Positions 9,055 to 17,332 of a stretch of 64,000 nucleotides of DNA are shown here, in pieces (position 1 is the first letter of the stretch; each line of letters starts with the position of its first letter). The translations under genes and the position numbers were made by a program. The notes beneath the pieces were generated by a model that was not told where the DNA came from, searched no databases, and was given only the letters and a program-made list of their open reading frames with translations. Origin of the DNA: Pedobacter segetis (GTDB lineage: Bacteria; Bacteroidota; Bacteroidia; Sphingobacteriales; Sphingobacteriaceae); NCBI RefSeq assembly GCF_016623585.1, contig NZ_JAEHFY010000003.1, forward strand, positions 124,001 through 188,000, given 5' to 3'.

Positions 9055-10893
9055 CTAAATATTCTTGCCCTTCATGGCCTGTGAAACAGCAACATCCATC
9101 AATCTTTCTGCAAAAGGGCGGGTATAATCATTTAAGGCATCAACCGCACTTAGGATAGCGTCTTTATCAGACTTGCTGATCTGATTCTTTAAATTGGCAA
9201 CCAATTCTAACGTTTTAACTTTTTCTTCCTCGTTCAAATAACTGCCGTTTTTATTGATGAAACGTTCTACCGTATAAACCATTTGCTCACCTTCGGTTTT
9301 GGCCTCAACAATCATGCGTTGCGCAACATCGTCTTTGGCGTGGGTTACGGCATCTAACAACATTTGCTCCACTTCATCATCTTTTAAGCCATAAGTTGGC
9401 TTCACTTCTATGTGTTGTTTTACGCCAGATCGTAACTCAATTGCTTGGATGGTAAGTATTCCATCGGCGTTAAGCAAAAAATTGATATCTACTTTTGGCA
9501 AACCAGCGGGCATTGAAGGAATTCCTTTCAATTCAAACTCGGCTAGTTTTCTGTTTTCTTTAACCAAATCTCTCTCGCCCTGGTAAACGGCAATTTTCAT
9601 ATTAACCTGACCGTCTATAGATGTAGAATACTGTCGCCCTGCTTTTGTAGGCACTTTAGAATTTCTTGGGATAATGGTATCCATCAAACCGCCCATGGTT
9701 TCGATGCCTAAAGAAAGTGGCGTAACATCTAGCAATAAAATATCTTTTCTGTTGCCAGATAGCACATCTGCCTGTAAAGCAGCACCCAAAGCAACTACTT
9801 CGTCGGGGTTTATGGTATCGTTTACTGGTTTCCCAAAAAAACTAGCAACGCGTTTCTTTACCAAATCTGTTCTGGTAGAACCTCCAACCATGATCACTTC
9901 ATCTATTTCAGAAGTTTTTATACCCGCATCTTTTAATGCGCTCTCACAAGCTTGTATGGTTTCATCAACTTTTTCTGAGATCAGGTTTTCAAAAGTTTGT
10001 TTATCGATGCTGCAAAATATAGCTCCGATTTTCTCATTGAATAAATTCTGATGGCTTAATGATTTTTTTGCTTCTTCGGCTTTTAAGCGCAATTCTTGCA
10101 TCGGAATATCTTTTTCCAATTTGTTTTGTGCAATCCAATAATCAACAATTGCTCGGTCAAAATCATCGCCACCTAAAAACGTATTTCCATTTGTTGCCAA
10201 GACCTCAAAAATACCGTTTTGGATTTTTAAGATTGAAACATCAAAAGTTCCTCCGCCCAGATCGTAAACGGCAATGGTTTTTTCATCATCGGGGTTTAAC
10301 CCGATACCATAAGCTAAAGAGGCAGCAGTTGGTTCGTTCACAATTCTTAGAACATCTAAGCCTGCTAATTTCCCAGCATCACGAGTGGCTTGGCGTTGAG
10401 AGTCGTTAAAATAAGCAGGGACAGTAATTACAGCCTTTGAAACTGTGGTTTTTAAAGCATGTTCTACTCTTAATTTTAGTTCTTTTAAAATAAGTGCCGA
10501 TAAATCTATCGGTGTATAAAAATTGTCTCCAACTTTTATCTTAACCAAGCTTTCATCATTTTCATCATCGATGATTTTATAGGAAAAATAATCTTGATGT
10601 TTTTGAACATCTTTGTAAGAACGGCCTAACAATCTTTTAACCGAAAATATGGTGTTTTGAGGATCGGATATTAAAAAATCTTTGGCATCATTGCCAATTA
10701 ATACATCGCCAGTTTTATCAAAATGGATAACTGAAGGCACTAAAACGCCTTTACCGGTATCGTTGATTACTTTTGCATCTCCATCCGGGTTGATGAAAGC
10801 GACCAAAGAATTGGTAGTGCCTAAATCTATCCCTACAATAATATCTTCTTTTTGTATTGAGCCCGTAGCTATATTGATTGAAACTTTTGCCAT
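9055..10893 (-). CDS. hscA: HscA-like Hsp70 chaperone
   Basis: The 612-residue Hsp70 has the phosphate-binding signatures [12 protein letters not shown] (about residues 22-33) and [12 protein letters not shown] (about 210-221), and the [13 protein letters not shown] segment of the ATPase domain, followed by a substrate-binding domain ([16 protein letters not shown]) and helical lid. The N-terminal extension before the first signature, the length close to E. coli HscA (616) and the lack of the acidic/Gly-rich DnaK tail favour HscA over DnaK. HscA assists iron-sulfur cluster transfer from IscU with HscB. No isc, hscB or fdx gene is adjacent, so the assignment to Fe-S assembly is from sequence type only. 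Confidence 0.8.
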   Translation of the reverse strand: MAKVSINIATGSIQKEDIIVGIDLGTTNSLVAFINPDGDAKVINDTGKGVLVPSVIHFDKTGDVLIGNDAKDFLISDPQNTIFSVKRLLGRSYKDVQKHQDYFSYKIIDDENDESLVKIKVGDNFYTPIDLSALILKELKLRVEHALKTTVSKAVITVPAYFNDSQRQATRDAGKLAGLDVLRIVNEPTAASLAYGIGLNPDDEKTIAVYDLGGGTFDVSILKIQNGIFEVLATNGNTFLGGDDFDRAIVDYWIAQNKLEKDIPMQELRLKAEEAKKSLSHQNLFNEKIGAIFCSIDKQTFENLISEKVDETIQACESALKDAGIKTSEIDEVIMVGGSTRTDLVKKRVASFFGKPVNDTINPDEVVALGAALQADVLSGNRKDILLLDVTPLSLGIETMGGLMDTIIPRNSKVPTKAGRQYSTSIDGQVNMKIAVYQGERDLVKENRKLAEFELKGIPSMPAGLPKVDINFLLNADGILTIQAIELRSGVKQHIEVKPTYGLKDDEVEQMLLDAVTHAKDDVAQRMIVEAKTEGEQMVYTVERFINKNGSYLNEEEKVKTLELVANLKNQISKSDKDAILSAVDALNDYTRPFAERLMDVAVSQAMKGKNI

Positions 10894-10909
10894 ATTTTTT
10901 TAACTATGC

Positions 10910-10917
10910 CAAAGGTA
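10910..10917 (-). promoter_or_regulatory. Possible -7 box for the hscA-like gene
   Basis: On the minus strand TACCTTTG matches TAnnTTTG, with its last base 16 bases before the start codon. No convincing -33 TTTG lies at the usual distance, so the call is tentative. Confidence 0.35.
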
Positions 10918-10937
10918 ATATGTTTTATAGGAATGGA

Positions 10938-11153
10938 TGTTGATAAAATGTAATAGGTTGAAATTTGAGTTTTTTTGTTTTTTTTGTAGGGATAACCCTC
11001 GGGTTATCCTTGTTGATAAAATGTAATAGGTTGAAATTTGAGTTTTTTTGTTTTTTTAGGGATAACACTCGGGTTATCCTTGTTGATGAAATTTAATAGG
11101 TTGAAATTTGAGGTTTTTTGGTTTTTTTGTAGGGATAACCCTCGGGTTATCCT
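10938..11153 (+). repeat. Three tandem ~73-bp repeats, each with a REP-like hairpin
   Basis: Units at 10938-11010 (73 bp), 11011-11080 (70 bp) and 11081-11153 (73 bp) are nearly identical. Each starts TGTTGATRAAATKTAATAGG, has a T-rich middle and ends with the hairpin GGATAACCC-TC-GGGTTATCC (9-bp arms; in unit 2 one base differs). The array fills the space between the hsp70 promoter region and the RAYT gene. The hairpin differs in sequence from the GCAACCC-type hairpins that flank the RAYT, so it may be a second REP class. Confidence 0.9.
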
Positions 11154-11213
11154 TGTTGGATATTTATTTTATCCTTATGTTTTCTTATCTGGTAAAAAAT
11201 TATCTGAATTATT

Positions 11214-11762
11214 TTAGGGCAGCCCTAGGGTTGCGTCCACATGAAATTTGTCACCCTTCCATAAAATGGGATTGTTTTCAATATATTGATCAATTTTTTG
11301 ATATTCTATCTCGTTTCTGATAATATGTTCATAATAATTTAACTGCCAATACCTGTTTCCCTGTTCATTATTTTTCAGGTTTATTTCTCTAGATGAATTT
11401 GATTTTAAATAATTAATGGCTTTAGGTATCAACATATTTTTTCTGGCCAATCGCCATTTTTCAAATTCTTCTTTTTTATCATACGTTGCATATATTGGAT
11501 TTTCAATAGAAGAATTTATTTCAATGATTATATGAATATGATTTGGCATAATAACATAGCTATCAATCAATATTTCAGGAAACTTTGATGAAACATTTTT
11601 TATCCATTTTTCTACGATCAACCCATCTTCTGAGAGTTTTATTTTTTGATTAGAAACCTGCCCTAAGCTGCACCTCCTATGGTTGACACAAAACGTAATA
11701 AAATAATTTCCGCTTTGTGAATAATCATAATCTGGTAAACGGATTATTTTCCTGTACTTCAT
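11214..11762 (-). CDS. REP-associated tyrosine transposase (RAYT, IS200-like Y1 family)
   Basis: The 182-residue protein has the Y1-transposase layout: an N-terminal YDYSQSGNYFITFCV strand, the HUH metal-binding motif in MPNHIHIIIE, and the WQLNYYEHIIR segment that carries the catalytic Tyr, ending IENNP. These are the hallmarks of RAYT/TnpA-REP enzymes, single-strand-specific domesticated relatives of IS200/IS605 transposases that act on REP hairpins. Its last codons (encoding DATLGLP) and stop are made from a REP-like sequence at 11217-11241. Another REP is at 11951-11985 and a related piece at 11770-11786. The gene appears intact. Confidence 0.9.
   Translation of the reverse strand: MKYRKIIRLPDYDYSQSGNYFITFCVNHRRCSLGQVSNQKIKLSEDGLIVEKWIKNVSSKFPEILIDSYVIMPNHIHIIIEINSSIENPIYATYDKKEEFEKWRLARKNMLIPKAINYLKSNSSREINLKNNEQGNRYWQLNYYEHIIRNEIEYQKIDQYIENNPILWKGDKFHVDATLGLP
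11217..11241. repeat. REP hairpin at the 3' end of the RAYT gene
   Basis: GCAGCCC-TA-GGGTTGC forms a 7-bp stem with one G-T pair, followed by GTCCACATGAAATTTGTCA. The same stem and a very similar tail occur at 11951-11985 on the other side of the RAYT gene. This matches the expected REP format: a hairpin plus a conserved single-strand foot beside the transposase. Confidence 0.7.
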
Positions 11763-11829
11763 GATGTTGGGTTGATCCTAGGGCTGTTGTGGTTTGTTAT
11801 TCAATTTTGGTTTCCTTAATTTGGTAACA

Positions 11830-11956
11830 CTTATTTTGCAATACGTATTTTGCCATACGTATTTGGCACTACGCATTTTGCACTACTTATTTGGCAACAC
11901 GGATTTTGCACTACTTTATTTTGCAACACTTATTTTGCAACACGTATTAAGCAACC
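11830..11956 (+). repeat. 14-bp tandem array, nine degenerate units
   Basis: Nine units of about 14 bp with consensus CKTATTTTGCAACA run head to tail from 11830 (one unit is 15 bp) and merge into the REP hairpin at 11951. Units differ at several positions, so the array is old or edited. Reading frames across the array are artefacts of its periodicity. Confidence 0.85.
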
Positions 11957-11985
11957 CGAGGGTTGCATCTACGTAAAATTTTTCA
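11951..11985. repeat. REP hairpin downstream of pyrC and upstream of the RAYT
   Basis: GCAACCC-GA-GGGTTGC (11951-11966) is a stem with 7-bp arms, followed by ATCTACGTAAAATTTTTCA, which matches the tail of the REP at 11217. It lies six bases past the stop of the dihydroorotase gene, so it may also stop or stabilise that transcript. Confidence 0.7.
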
Positions 11986-11990
11986 TCATT

Positions 11991-13325
11991 TTATCTATCA
12001 AATCTCAATCTTTCTCCCAAAACGCTCTCGTCAAACTTATCATCGGCGAAAGCCAAATGGCCGCTTACAAATGTATGTGTGATTTTTGAATTAAATGTTT
12101 GTCCTTCAAAGGGCGACCAGCCGCATTTTGCCAAAATATTATTTTTGTCAACTTTGTATGACGCGTTTAAATCTACTAAAACTAGGTCTGCAAAATAACC
12201 TTCACGGATAAAACCACGTTCTTTTATTTGAAAACAAATAGCCAAACTATGGGCGGTTTTTTCTGCGATTTTTTCTAAGGAGATTTTACCTTGGTGATAC
12301 ATCTCAAACAGCGCATTGAAAGCGTGTTGAACCAACGGGCCGCCGGCCGGTGCTTTTGAATAACTTTGCGATTTTTCTTCTATAGTATGAGGCGCATGGT
12401 CTGTGGCGATCACATCAATATGGTTATCTAAAACCGCTTTTAAAATTTGTGTTCTATCAGCCGCAGTTTTTATAGCCGGGTTCCATTTTATCCAGTTGCC
12501 TTTGGTTTTATAATCTTCATCGCAAAACCAAAGATGATGGATACAGGCTTCTGAAGTTATTCTTTTATCTTTTAAAGGTTTGGTATGATCGAACAGAAAA
12601 GTTTCTTTGCCCGTAGAAATATGTAAGATATGTAGTCGGGTATTATGTTTTTTTGCAAGGGAAACCGCAAAAGAAGATGAAAGATAACAGGCTTCTTCAC
12701 TTCTGATCATTGGGTGCATTTCTGTCGTTAAATTATCGCCATATTTTTCTTTGAAAAGTTCGATATTTTTTCTGATGGTGGCCTCATCTTCGCAATGGGT
12801 AGCAACTAAAGTTGGGGCATTCTTAAAAATCCCTTCTAAAGTTTTTTCGTTATCTACCAACATATTACCCGTAGAAGAGCCCATAAAAACTTTTATTCCA
12901 CAAACGTTTTTTACATCGGTTTTTAAAATTTCTTCTAAATTATCGTTAGAAGCCCCCATAAAAAAAGAGTAGTTAGCTAAAGATTTTTTTGCACCAATGG
13001 CATATTTATCTGCTAATAATTCTTGTGTTAAAGTATTGGGAACAGTATTGGGCATTTCCATAAAAGAGGTAATGCCTCCGGCAACTGCCGCCCTAGCCTC
13101 GGTATAAATCTCTGCTTTATGGGTTAGCCCTGGTTCTCTAAAATGTACCTGATCATCAATAAAGCCGGGAAGAAGATATTTGCCTTCGGCATTTATCTCT
13201 TTTGCGCCGTTTGCGTATAAATTCTTTCCGATTTTTTCTATCCTTTGGTTTTTGATATAAACATCGGCAATTTCTTGTTTGCCTTCGTTAACGATTGTTG
13301 CGTTTTTGATGAGATATTGAGTCAT
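11991..13325 (-). CDS. pyrC: Dihydroorotase
   Basis: The start is set at the ATG at 13325 (444 residues, MTQYLIKNATIV), because 40 further in-frame upstream residues are partly encoded by the 37-bp repeats and do not resemble the family. The protein is a class I dihydroorotase of the amidohydrolase fold that closes N-carbamoyl-aspartate to dihydroorotate in pyrimidine synthesis. Recognisable segments are GFIDDQVHFREPGLTH, GGITSFMEMPNT, KVFMGSSTGNM, ATHCEDE, LHILHISTGKE and the catalytic ATDHAPHT. The first zinc-ligand His of the usual HxH is Gln here (DQVHF). I recall this form in Bacteroidota dihydroorotases, so it need not mean loss of function. The gene stands alone. Confidence 0.88.
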   Translation of the reverse strand: MTQYLIKNATIVNEGKQEIADVYIKNQRIEKIGKNLYANGAKEINAEGKYLLPGFIDDQVHFREPGLTHKAEIYTEARAAVAGGITSFMEMPNTVPNTLTQELLADKYAIGAKKSLANYSFFMGASNDNLEEILKTDVKNVCGIKVFMGSSTGNMLVDNEKTLEGIFKNAPTLVATHCEDEATIRKNIELFKEKYGDNLTTEMHPMIRSEEACYLSSSFAVSLAKKHNTRLHILHISTGKETFLFDHTKPLKDKRITSEACIHHLWFCDEDYKTKGNWIKWNPAIKTAADRTQILKAVLDNHIDVIATDHAPHTIEEKSQSYSKAPAGGPLVQHAFNALFEMYHQGKISLEKIAEKTAHSLAICFQIKERGFIREGYFADLVLVDLNASYKVDKNNILAKCGWSPFEGQTFNSKITHTFVSGHLAFADDKFDESVLGERLRFDR

Positions 13326-13408
13326 AAAACAAAGTAAGGATATTGAAATTATAATTTTAAATAATGAGTGTGTTTTTTTAAACTTTGGGGTTTTATATTG
13401 AAAGTTAT

Positions 13409-13556
13409 AAACCATCCACCACAAAAAGCACCGAATACCGATCACAGACGAGCCACCACAAAAAGCACCGAATACCGATCACAAACCATCCGCAACAAAA
13501 AGCACCGAATACCGATCACAGACGAGCCACCACAAAAAGCACCGATTACCAAACAC
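13409..13556 (+). repeat. 37-bp tandem repeats in the pyrC/DEAD-box divergent region
   Basis: Units begin at 13416, 13453, 13490 and 13527, exactly 37 bp apart, with core CACAAAAAGCACCGAATACC. Alternate units differ in a short block (CAGACGAGCCACC versus CAAACCATCCGC/CCACC), giving a 74-bp higher-order period. The last unit is truncated and diverged. There are no spacers, so this is not a CRISPR array. It lies upstream of both divergently transcribed genes. Confidence 0.9.
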
Positions 13557-13584
13557 CCGCCCCAAAAAATCCTAAATCAAATCG

Positions 13585-13592
13585 TATCTTTG
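13585..13592 (+). promoter_or_regulatory. -7-like box abutting the DEAD-box gene start
   Basis: TATCTTTG matches TAnnTTTG exactly, but its last base is only four bases before the ATG at 13597. If used, transcription would begin at or next to the start codon. No clear -33 box is visible upstream. Confidence 0.4.
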
Positions 13593-13596
13593 CGGC

Positions 13597-14928
13597 ATGT
13601 CCAAAAAATTCGAGGATTTCGGTTTTAACAAGCAGGTTTTAAATGCCATAGCCGATGCAGGGTATGAAAACCCAACTCCTATTCAGCAAAAAGCAATTCC
13701 TCCTATTTTAAACGGACAAGATGTTTTAGGCATTGCACAAACCGGAACAGGTAAAACAGCGGCTTTTGTTTTACCCATGATCATGAAGCTGAAATATGCC
13801 CAAGGAAATGACATTAGAGGATTAATTGTTGCGCCAACTCGCGAATTGGCCATGCAAATTGAGGAAAACGTAAAAACCTATGCTAAATATACAGATTTAC
13901 GCTCTTCGGTAATTTATGGAGGCCTGGGGCCTAAAACTCAAATAGAAGCCCTTAAAAAGGGAGTGGATATTCTGATTACTACTCCGGGAAGATTTATGGA
14001 TTTGTATTTAGAAGGTCATATCATCACTAAAAAGCTAGAAATTTTGGTTTTGGATGAAGCCGATAAGATGATGGATATGGGATTTATGCCCCAGATCAAT
14101 AAAATCTTAGAAGTTGTGCCTCGCAAAAGGCAGAATATGCTTTTTTCTGCTACCATGAACCAAAGGGTAGAAACTTTAGCAGAAAATTTTTTGCTTTGGC
14201 CAACAAAAATCGAGGTTACGCCCCAAGCAACACCCGCAACTACGGTAGAGCAGATTTTATATCACGTCCCTAATTTTAAGACTAAAATCAATTTGCTCAA
14301 GGTTTTTGTAGAAGACGACCCAGAAGTTAAAAAACTGATCGTTTTTTGTAGAAGCAGGGCAAATGCAGAAAACGTATATAAATTTTTATTAAGGCGTTTT
14401 AATGCCAGCCACGTAAAAGTTTTACACGCCAATAAAGGGCAAAATACCCGTATAAATTCTATCAATTCTTTTAAAAACGAGGAGGTAAGAATTTTGGTTG
14501 CCACCGATGTTGCCGCCCGTGGTATTGATGTTTCTAACGTAAGCCATGTAATAAATTTTGATGTGCCTATTATCTATGAAGATTATGTGCACAGGATAGG
14601 TAGAACTGGCAGGGCATTCAATTTGGGAAAAGCCATTACTTTTTGTAACCCTGCAGAACAACATTACATCAACAAAATAGAAAACCTAATCAGACAGCAA
14701 ATACCGGTTTTAGATATCCCCGAAAAAGTATTTATAGAAGAAACAGGTTACGATGAACGCCAGTTGATTGCCAAACAGGTTGATGATCAGAAGCGAAGAG
14801 AAGACCCAGATTTTAAAGGCGCTTTCCATGAAAAAAAGACTTTAAGCCAAAAGAAAAAGTTTAAAGAAGGAAGAGCTAAAGCCGGAGGTATGAAAATGAG
14901 TGCCGCAAAAAAGAAAAAGTATAAATAG
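13597..14928 (+). CDS. DEAD-box ATP-dependent RNA helicase (RhlE-like)
   Basis: The 443-residue helicase has all core motifs: the F-x-x-F-G-F start and Q motif (PTPIQQKAIP), Walker A AQTGTGKT, PTRELA, DEAD, SAT and HRIGRTGR. The C-terminal ~60 residues are a lysine-rich tail typical of RhlE-type proteins that bind structured RNA. It unwinds RNA duplexes in ribosome assembly or mRNA turnover. The start cannot be moved downstream because the FEDFGF motif is at residues 5-10, and the -7 box ends four bases before it. An 88-residue membrane protein follows after two bases. Confidence 0.92.
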   Translation: MSKKFEDFGFNKQVLNAIADAGYENPTPIQQKAIPPILNGQDVLGIAQTGTGKTAAFVLPMIMKLKYAQGNDIRGLIVAPTRELAMQIEENVKTYAKYTDLRSSVIYGGLGPKTQIEALKKGVDILITTPGRFMDLYLEGHIITKKLEILVLDEADKMMDMGFMPQINKILEVVPRKRQNMLFSATMNQRVETLAENFLLWPTKIEVTPQATPATTVEQILYHVPNFKTKINLLKVFVEDDPEVKKLIVFCRSRANAENVYKFLLRRFNASHVKVLHANKGQNTRINSINSFKNEEVRILVATDVAARGIDVSNVSHVINFDVPIIYEDYVHRIGRTGRAFNLGKAITFCNPAEQHYINKIENLIRQQIPVLDIPEKVFIEETGYDERQLIAKQVDDQKRREDPDFKGAFHEKKTLSQKKKFKEGRAKAGGMKMSAAKKKKYK

Positions 14929-14930
14929 GC

Positions 14931-15197
14931 ATGTTAAAAATTAAACTAACTCCTTTAAATATTGTTGTTGCCTTATGTTTGGCCTATTCGTTTTATTGTC
15001 TTTTAGGTTTAGATAAAGGCAATACTGCAATAAGCATAACAGCAAAAGTGGGTTATTCTTTAGCGCTTACGCTGATACTTTTTTTAACCGATATATTATT
15101 TAGGAGATTTATTACCAGCACCAAATGGCTTTGGCTAATCGAAGGTTCATTTGTACTGTTGATAGTAACGATGATGATCATTTCGCAAAAATTATGA
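14931..15197 (+). CDS. Small three-helix membrane protein, hypothetical
   Basis: The 88-residue protein has three predicted membrane helices (about residues 9-27, 36-58 and 66-86) and no recognisable motif. It begins two bases after the stop of the helicase gene and is therefore probably translated from the same mRNA. I do not recognise the family. Confidence 0.7.
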   Translation: MLKIKLTPLNIVVALCLAYSFYCLLGLDKGNTAISITAKVGYSLALTLILFLTDILFRRFITSTKWLWLIEGSFVLLIVTMMIISQKL

Positions 15198-15279
15198 AGC
15201 CCAACATGACCATGTATTGTCTTAATGTTTATCGTTAAAATTATGATTGCTTTAATGCCATAAAAAATAAAAACAAAGA

Positions 15280-15612
15280 ATGAAAAAAGCAGAAATTAAA
15301 CTTACCATTGAATTAGATGATAACAACGTTCCCGAAAATATAACTTGGGAATCTACCGATGCAGAAAATAAAGAAGCCTTAGCGGTAAAATCTATGATGT
15401 TGGCCTTATGGGACCATAATTTTAAAAATAGCTTACGTATAGATCTTTGGACAAAAGATATGCCCGTAGATGAGATGAAACGTTTCTTTTATGAAACCTT
15501 ACAAACCATGGCAGATAGTTTTTTAAGGGCAACCGGTGAAAAAAACATTGTAGAAGATCTAAGGGATTATTGCGCCCATTTTGCAGAAAAGATGGAAATT
15601 GAGCAGAAATAA
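15280..15612 (+). CDS. gldC: Gliding motility protein GldC
   Basis: This 110-residue soluble protein matches the GldC family (MKKAEIKLTIELDDNNVPENITWES start, LALWDHNFKNSLRIDLWTKDMPVDEMKRF middle). In Flavobacterium johnsoniae GldC is a small cytoplasmic protein that improves gliding and is linked to T9SS function. It is also common in Bacteroidota without known gliding. It precedes ccmB by 22 bases, so it is probably the first gene of the gldC-ccmBCD run. Confidence 0.88.
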   Translation: MKKAEIKLTIELDDNNVPENITWESTDAENKEALAVKSMMLALWDHNFKNSLRIDLWTKDMPVDEMKRFFYETLQTMADSFLRATGEKNIVEDLRDYCAHFAEKMEIEQK

Positions 15613-15634
15613 ATTAAATAATGGTTTAAAATAA

Positions 15635-16294
15635 ATGAACCTAGTTACCCAAATAAAATATCTTTTAAAAAAGGAAATCCTTTTAGAATGGCGTTCTAAA
15701 TATGCCCTAAACGGAATTTTGCTCTATGTAGTTTCTACTGTTTTTGTTTGCTACCTATCTTTTAAAGTTACCCCACCCACAGTTTGGAACGCTTTATTCT
15801 GGATAATCCTACTTTTTGCGGCTATTAACGCCATCGCAAAAAGTTTTATGCAAGAAAGCAAAGGGCGGCTTTTATATTATTATCAAATTGCCAGCCCGCA
15901 GGCTATTATCATTGCAAAAATAATCTATAACATTTTATTGATGATTTTGATGGCAACGGTTGCTTTGGTTTTTTATAGCATTGTTTTCACAAACGATGTT
16001 GGCGATATTCCTCTATATTTTTTAGCCGTAATTTTAGGTGCGATAAGTTTTTCAACGGTATTCACCATGATTTCCGCAATAGCTTCAAAAGCTAACAATA
16101 ATGGAACTTTAATGGCCATTTTAAGTTTCCCGGTTATCATACCTTTATTGATTTTGATAATCAAACTATCCAAAAATGCAATGGATGGTTTAGACCGGTC
16201 TGTTTCTTATAAAGAAATAGGAGTTTTATGTGCAATAAACGCCATTGTAATCGTTATTTCTTTATTACTATTTCCTTACCTTTGGCGAGATTAA
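15635..16294 (+). CDS. ccmB: Haem exporter membrane protein CcmB
   Basis: The 219-residue integral membrane protein has six hydrophobic segments and the CcmB-like start (LLKKEILLEWRSKYALNGILLYV) and GRLLYYYQIASPQAII segment. CcmB is the membrane part of the CcmAB complex that releases haem-loaded CcmE in system I cytochrome c maturation. ccmC follows after 10 bases. No ccmA ATPase gene is in the window. Confidence 0.9.
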   Translation: MNLVTQIKYLLKKEILLEWRSKYALNGILLYVVSTVFVCYLSFKVTPPTVWNALFWIILLFAAINAIAKSFMQESKGRLLYYYQIASPQAIIIAKIIYNILLMILMATVALVFYSIVFTNDVGDIPLYFLAVILGAISFSTVFTMISAIASKANNNGTLMAILSFPVIIPLLILIIKLSKNAMDGLDRSVSYKEIGVLCAINAIVIVISLLLFPYLWRD

Positions 16295-16304
16295 ATTTTA
16301 AACC

Positions 16305-16973
16305 ATGATGTATAAAAGCTGGTGGAAAATACTAGCATCTGTATTAGTTCTTTACACAGTAGTTGGAGGGCTTTTAATTAATGTGCCAACATTACCCATC
16401 CTTCACGAATCTATCAGAAACCTCTATTTCCACGTACCCATGTGGTTTTCCATGATCGTAATTTATACGGTTTCTGTTGTTTACAGTATAAAATATCTTA
16501 ACTCAAGTAATGAAAACCACGATTTAGTTGCGGTAGAATCGGTAAACGTAGGCCTTATATTCGGTTTTGTTGGCTTAACTTCCGGTATGATCTGGGCAAA
16601 ATTTACTTGGGGAGATTATTGGCCCAACGACCCAAAACTGAATAGCGCAGCTATAGCTACATTAATGTATTTGGCTTATGTTGTTTTGAGAAGCTCTATT
16701 GATGAAGAACAAAAGCGGGCAAAAATATCTGCCATCTATAATATTTTTGCTTACCCCGTAATGGTTGTTCTGTTATTTGTTTTACCTCGTTTAACAGATT
16801 CCTTACATCCCGGAAACGGTGGAAACCCTGGTTTTGGTACTTATGATTTGGATAGCAACATGAGGTTGGTGTTTTACCCCGCTGTTATAGGTTGGATATT
16901 GATTTCTGTTTGGTTAATGACCATCAGATACAGAATAAGAATTTTAGAGAATAAAAATAATCAGATCAATTGA
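16305..16973 (+). CDS. ccmC: Cytochrome c biogenesis haem-handling protein CcmC
   Basis: The 222-residue six-helix membrane protein belongs to the CcmC/CcmF/CcsA haem-handling family. The tryptophan-rich periplasmic loop is present as WGDYWPNDPKL, and conserved His residues lie in the FHVPMWFSM and SLHPGNGG segments. It presents haem to CcmE. Two ATGs are adjacent at 16305 and 16308, and either could serve. The stop overlaps the ccmD start by one base (TGATG). Confidence 0.92.
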   Translation: MMYKSWWKILASVLVLYTVVGGLLINVPTLPILHESIRNLYFHVPMWFSMIVIYTVSVVYSIKYLNSSNENHDLVAVESVNVGLIFGFVGLTSGMIWAKFTWGDYWPNDPKLNSAAIATLMYLAYVVLRSSIDEEQKRAKISAIYNIFAYPVMVVLLFVLPRLTDSLHPGNGGNPGFGTYDLDSNMRLVFYPAVIGWILISVWLMTIRYRIRILENKNNQIN

Positions 16974-17179
16974 TGAAAAAGTTAGGTTCGTTTTTAATAA
17001 TGATGTTGATGTCTGTTTTAACTTTTGCCCAAGATGGCAAAGTTGAGATGGCAGATGAGTTAAGAAGTTCTGGAAAAATCTATGTGGTAGTAACGGTAAT
17101 GTTATTGCTTTTTTCGGCTTTTATTGTTTACCTTTTCACTATCGATAAAAAATTAAAAAAAATCGAAAAAGGGAAATAG
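16973..17179 (+). CDS. ccmD: CcmD-like small membrane protein
   Basis: The 68-residue protein starts at the ATG at 16973, which overlaps the last base of the ccmC stop; an in-frame TTG one codon upstream is less likely. It has an N-terminal hydrophobic segment or signal (ending AQDG), a second helix (about residues 36-57) and a charged KKIEKGK tail, the layout of Bacteroidota CcmD-family proteins. CcmD helps release holo-CcmE. The run ends here; ccmE and ccmF are not next. Confidence 0.75.
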   Translation: MKKLGSFLIMMLMSVLTFAQDGKVEMADELRSSGKIYVVVTVMLLLFSAFIVYLFTIDKKLKKIEKGK

Positions 17180-17332
17180 TCTAAATATGGTGTTTAAATA
17201 ATATAAAGCTACCTTTTATTACAAAAACCATGGTGTAGATGGCACACTAACGTTTTTTTGATTTGTTTAATTGATTTTTTTTACGTCAAATTGCAACAAA
17301 ATTAAATCCACATTTATTAAAAACTAAGCGTT

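Noticed and set aside
11794-12089. Two plus-strand frames over the 14-bp array
   Set aside because: They consist of array translation and the antisense of pyrC.
13326-13445. N-terminal 40-residue extension of dihydroorotase
   Set aside because: It is encoded partly by the 37-bp repeat, is hydrophobic without family support, and the internal MTQYLIKNATIV start is typical.
13409-13556. CRISPR array
   Set aside because: Units are contiguous with no unique spacers, only about four copies, and no cas genes are present.
13368-13642. Plus-strand frames encoding HRIPIT/TTKST-type repeats
   Set aside because: They are read through the 37-bp tandem repeats and partly overlap the helicase start; composition is only that of the repeat.
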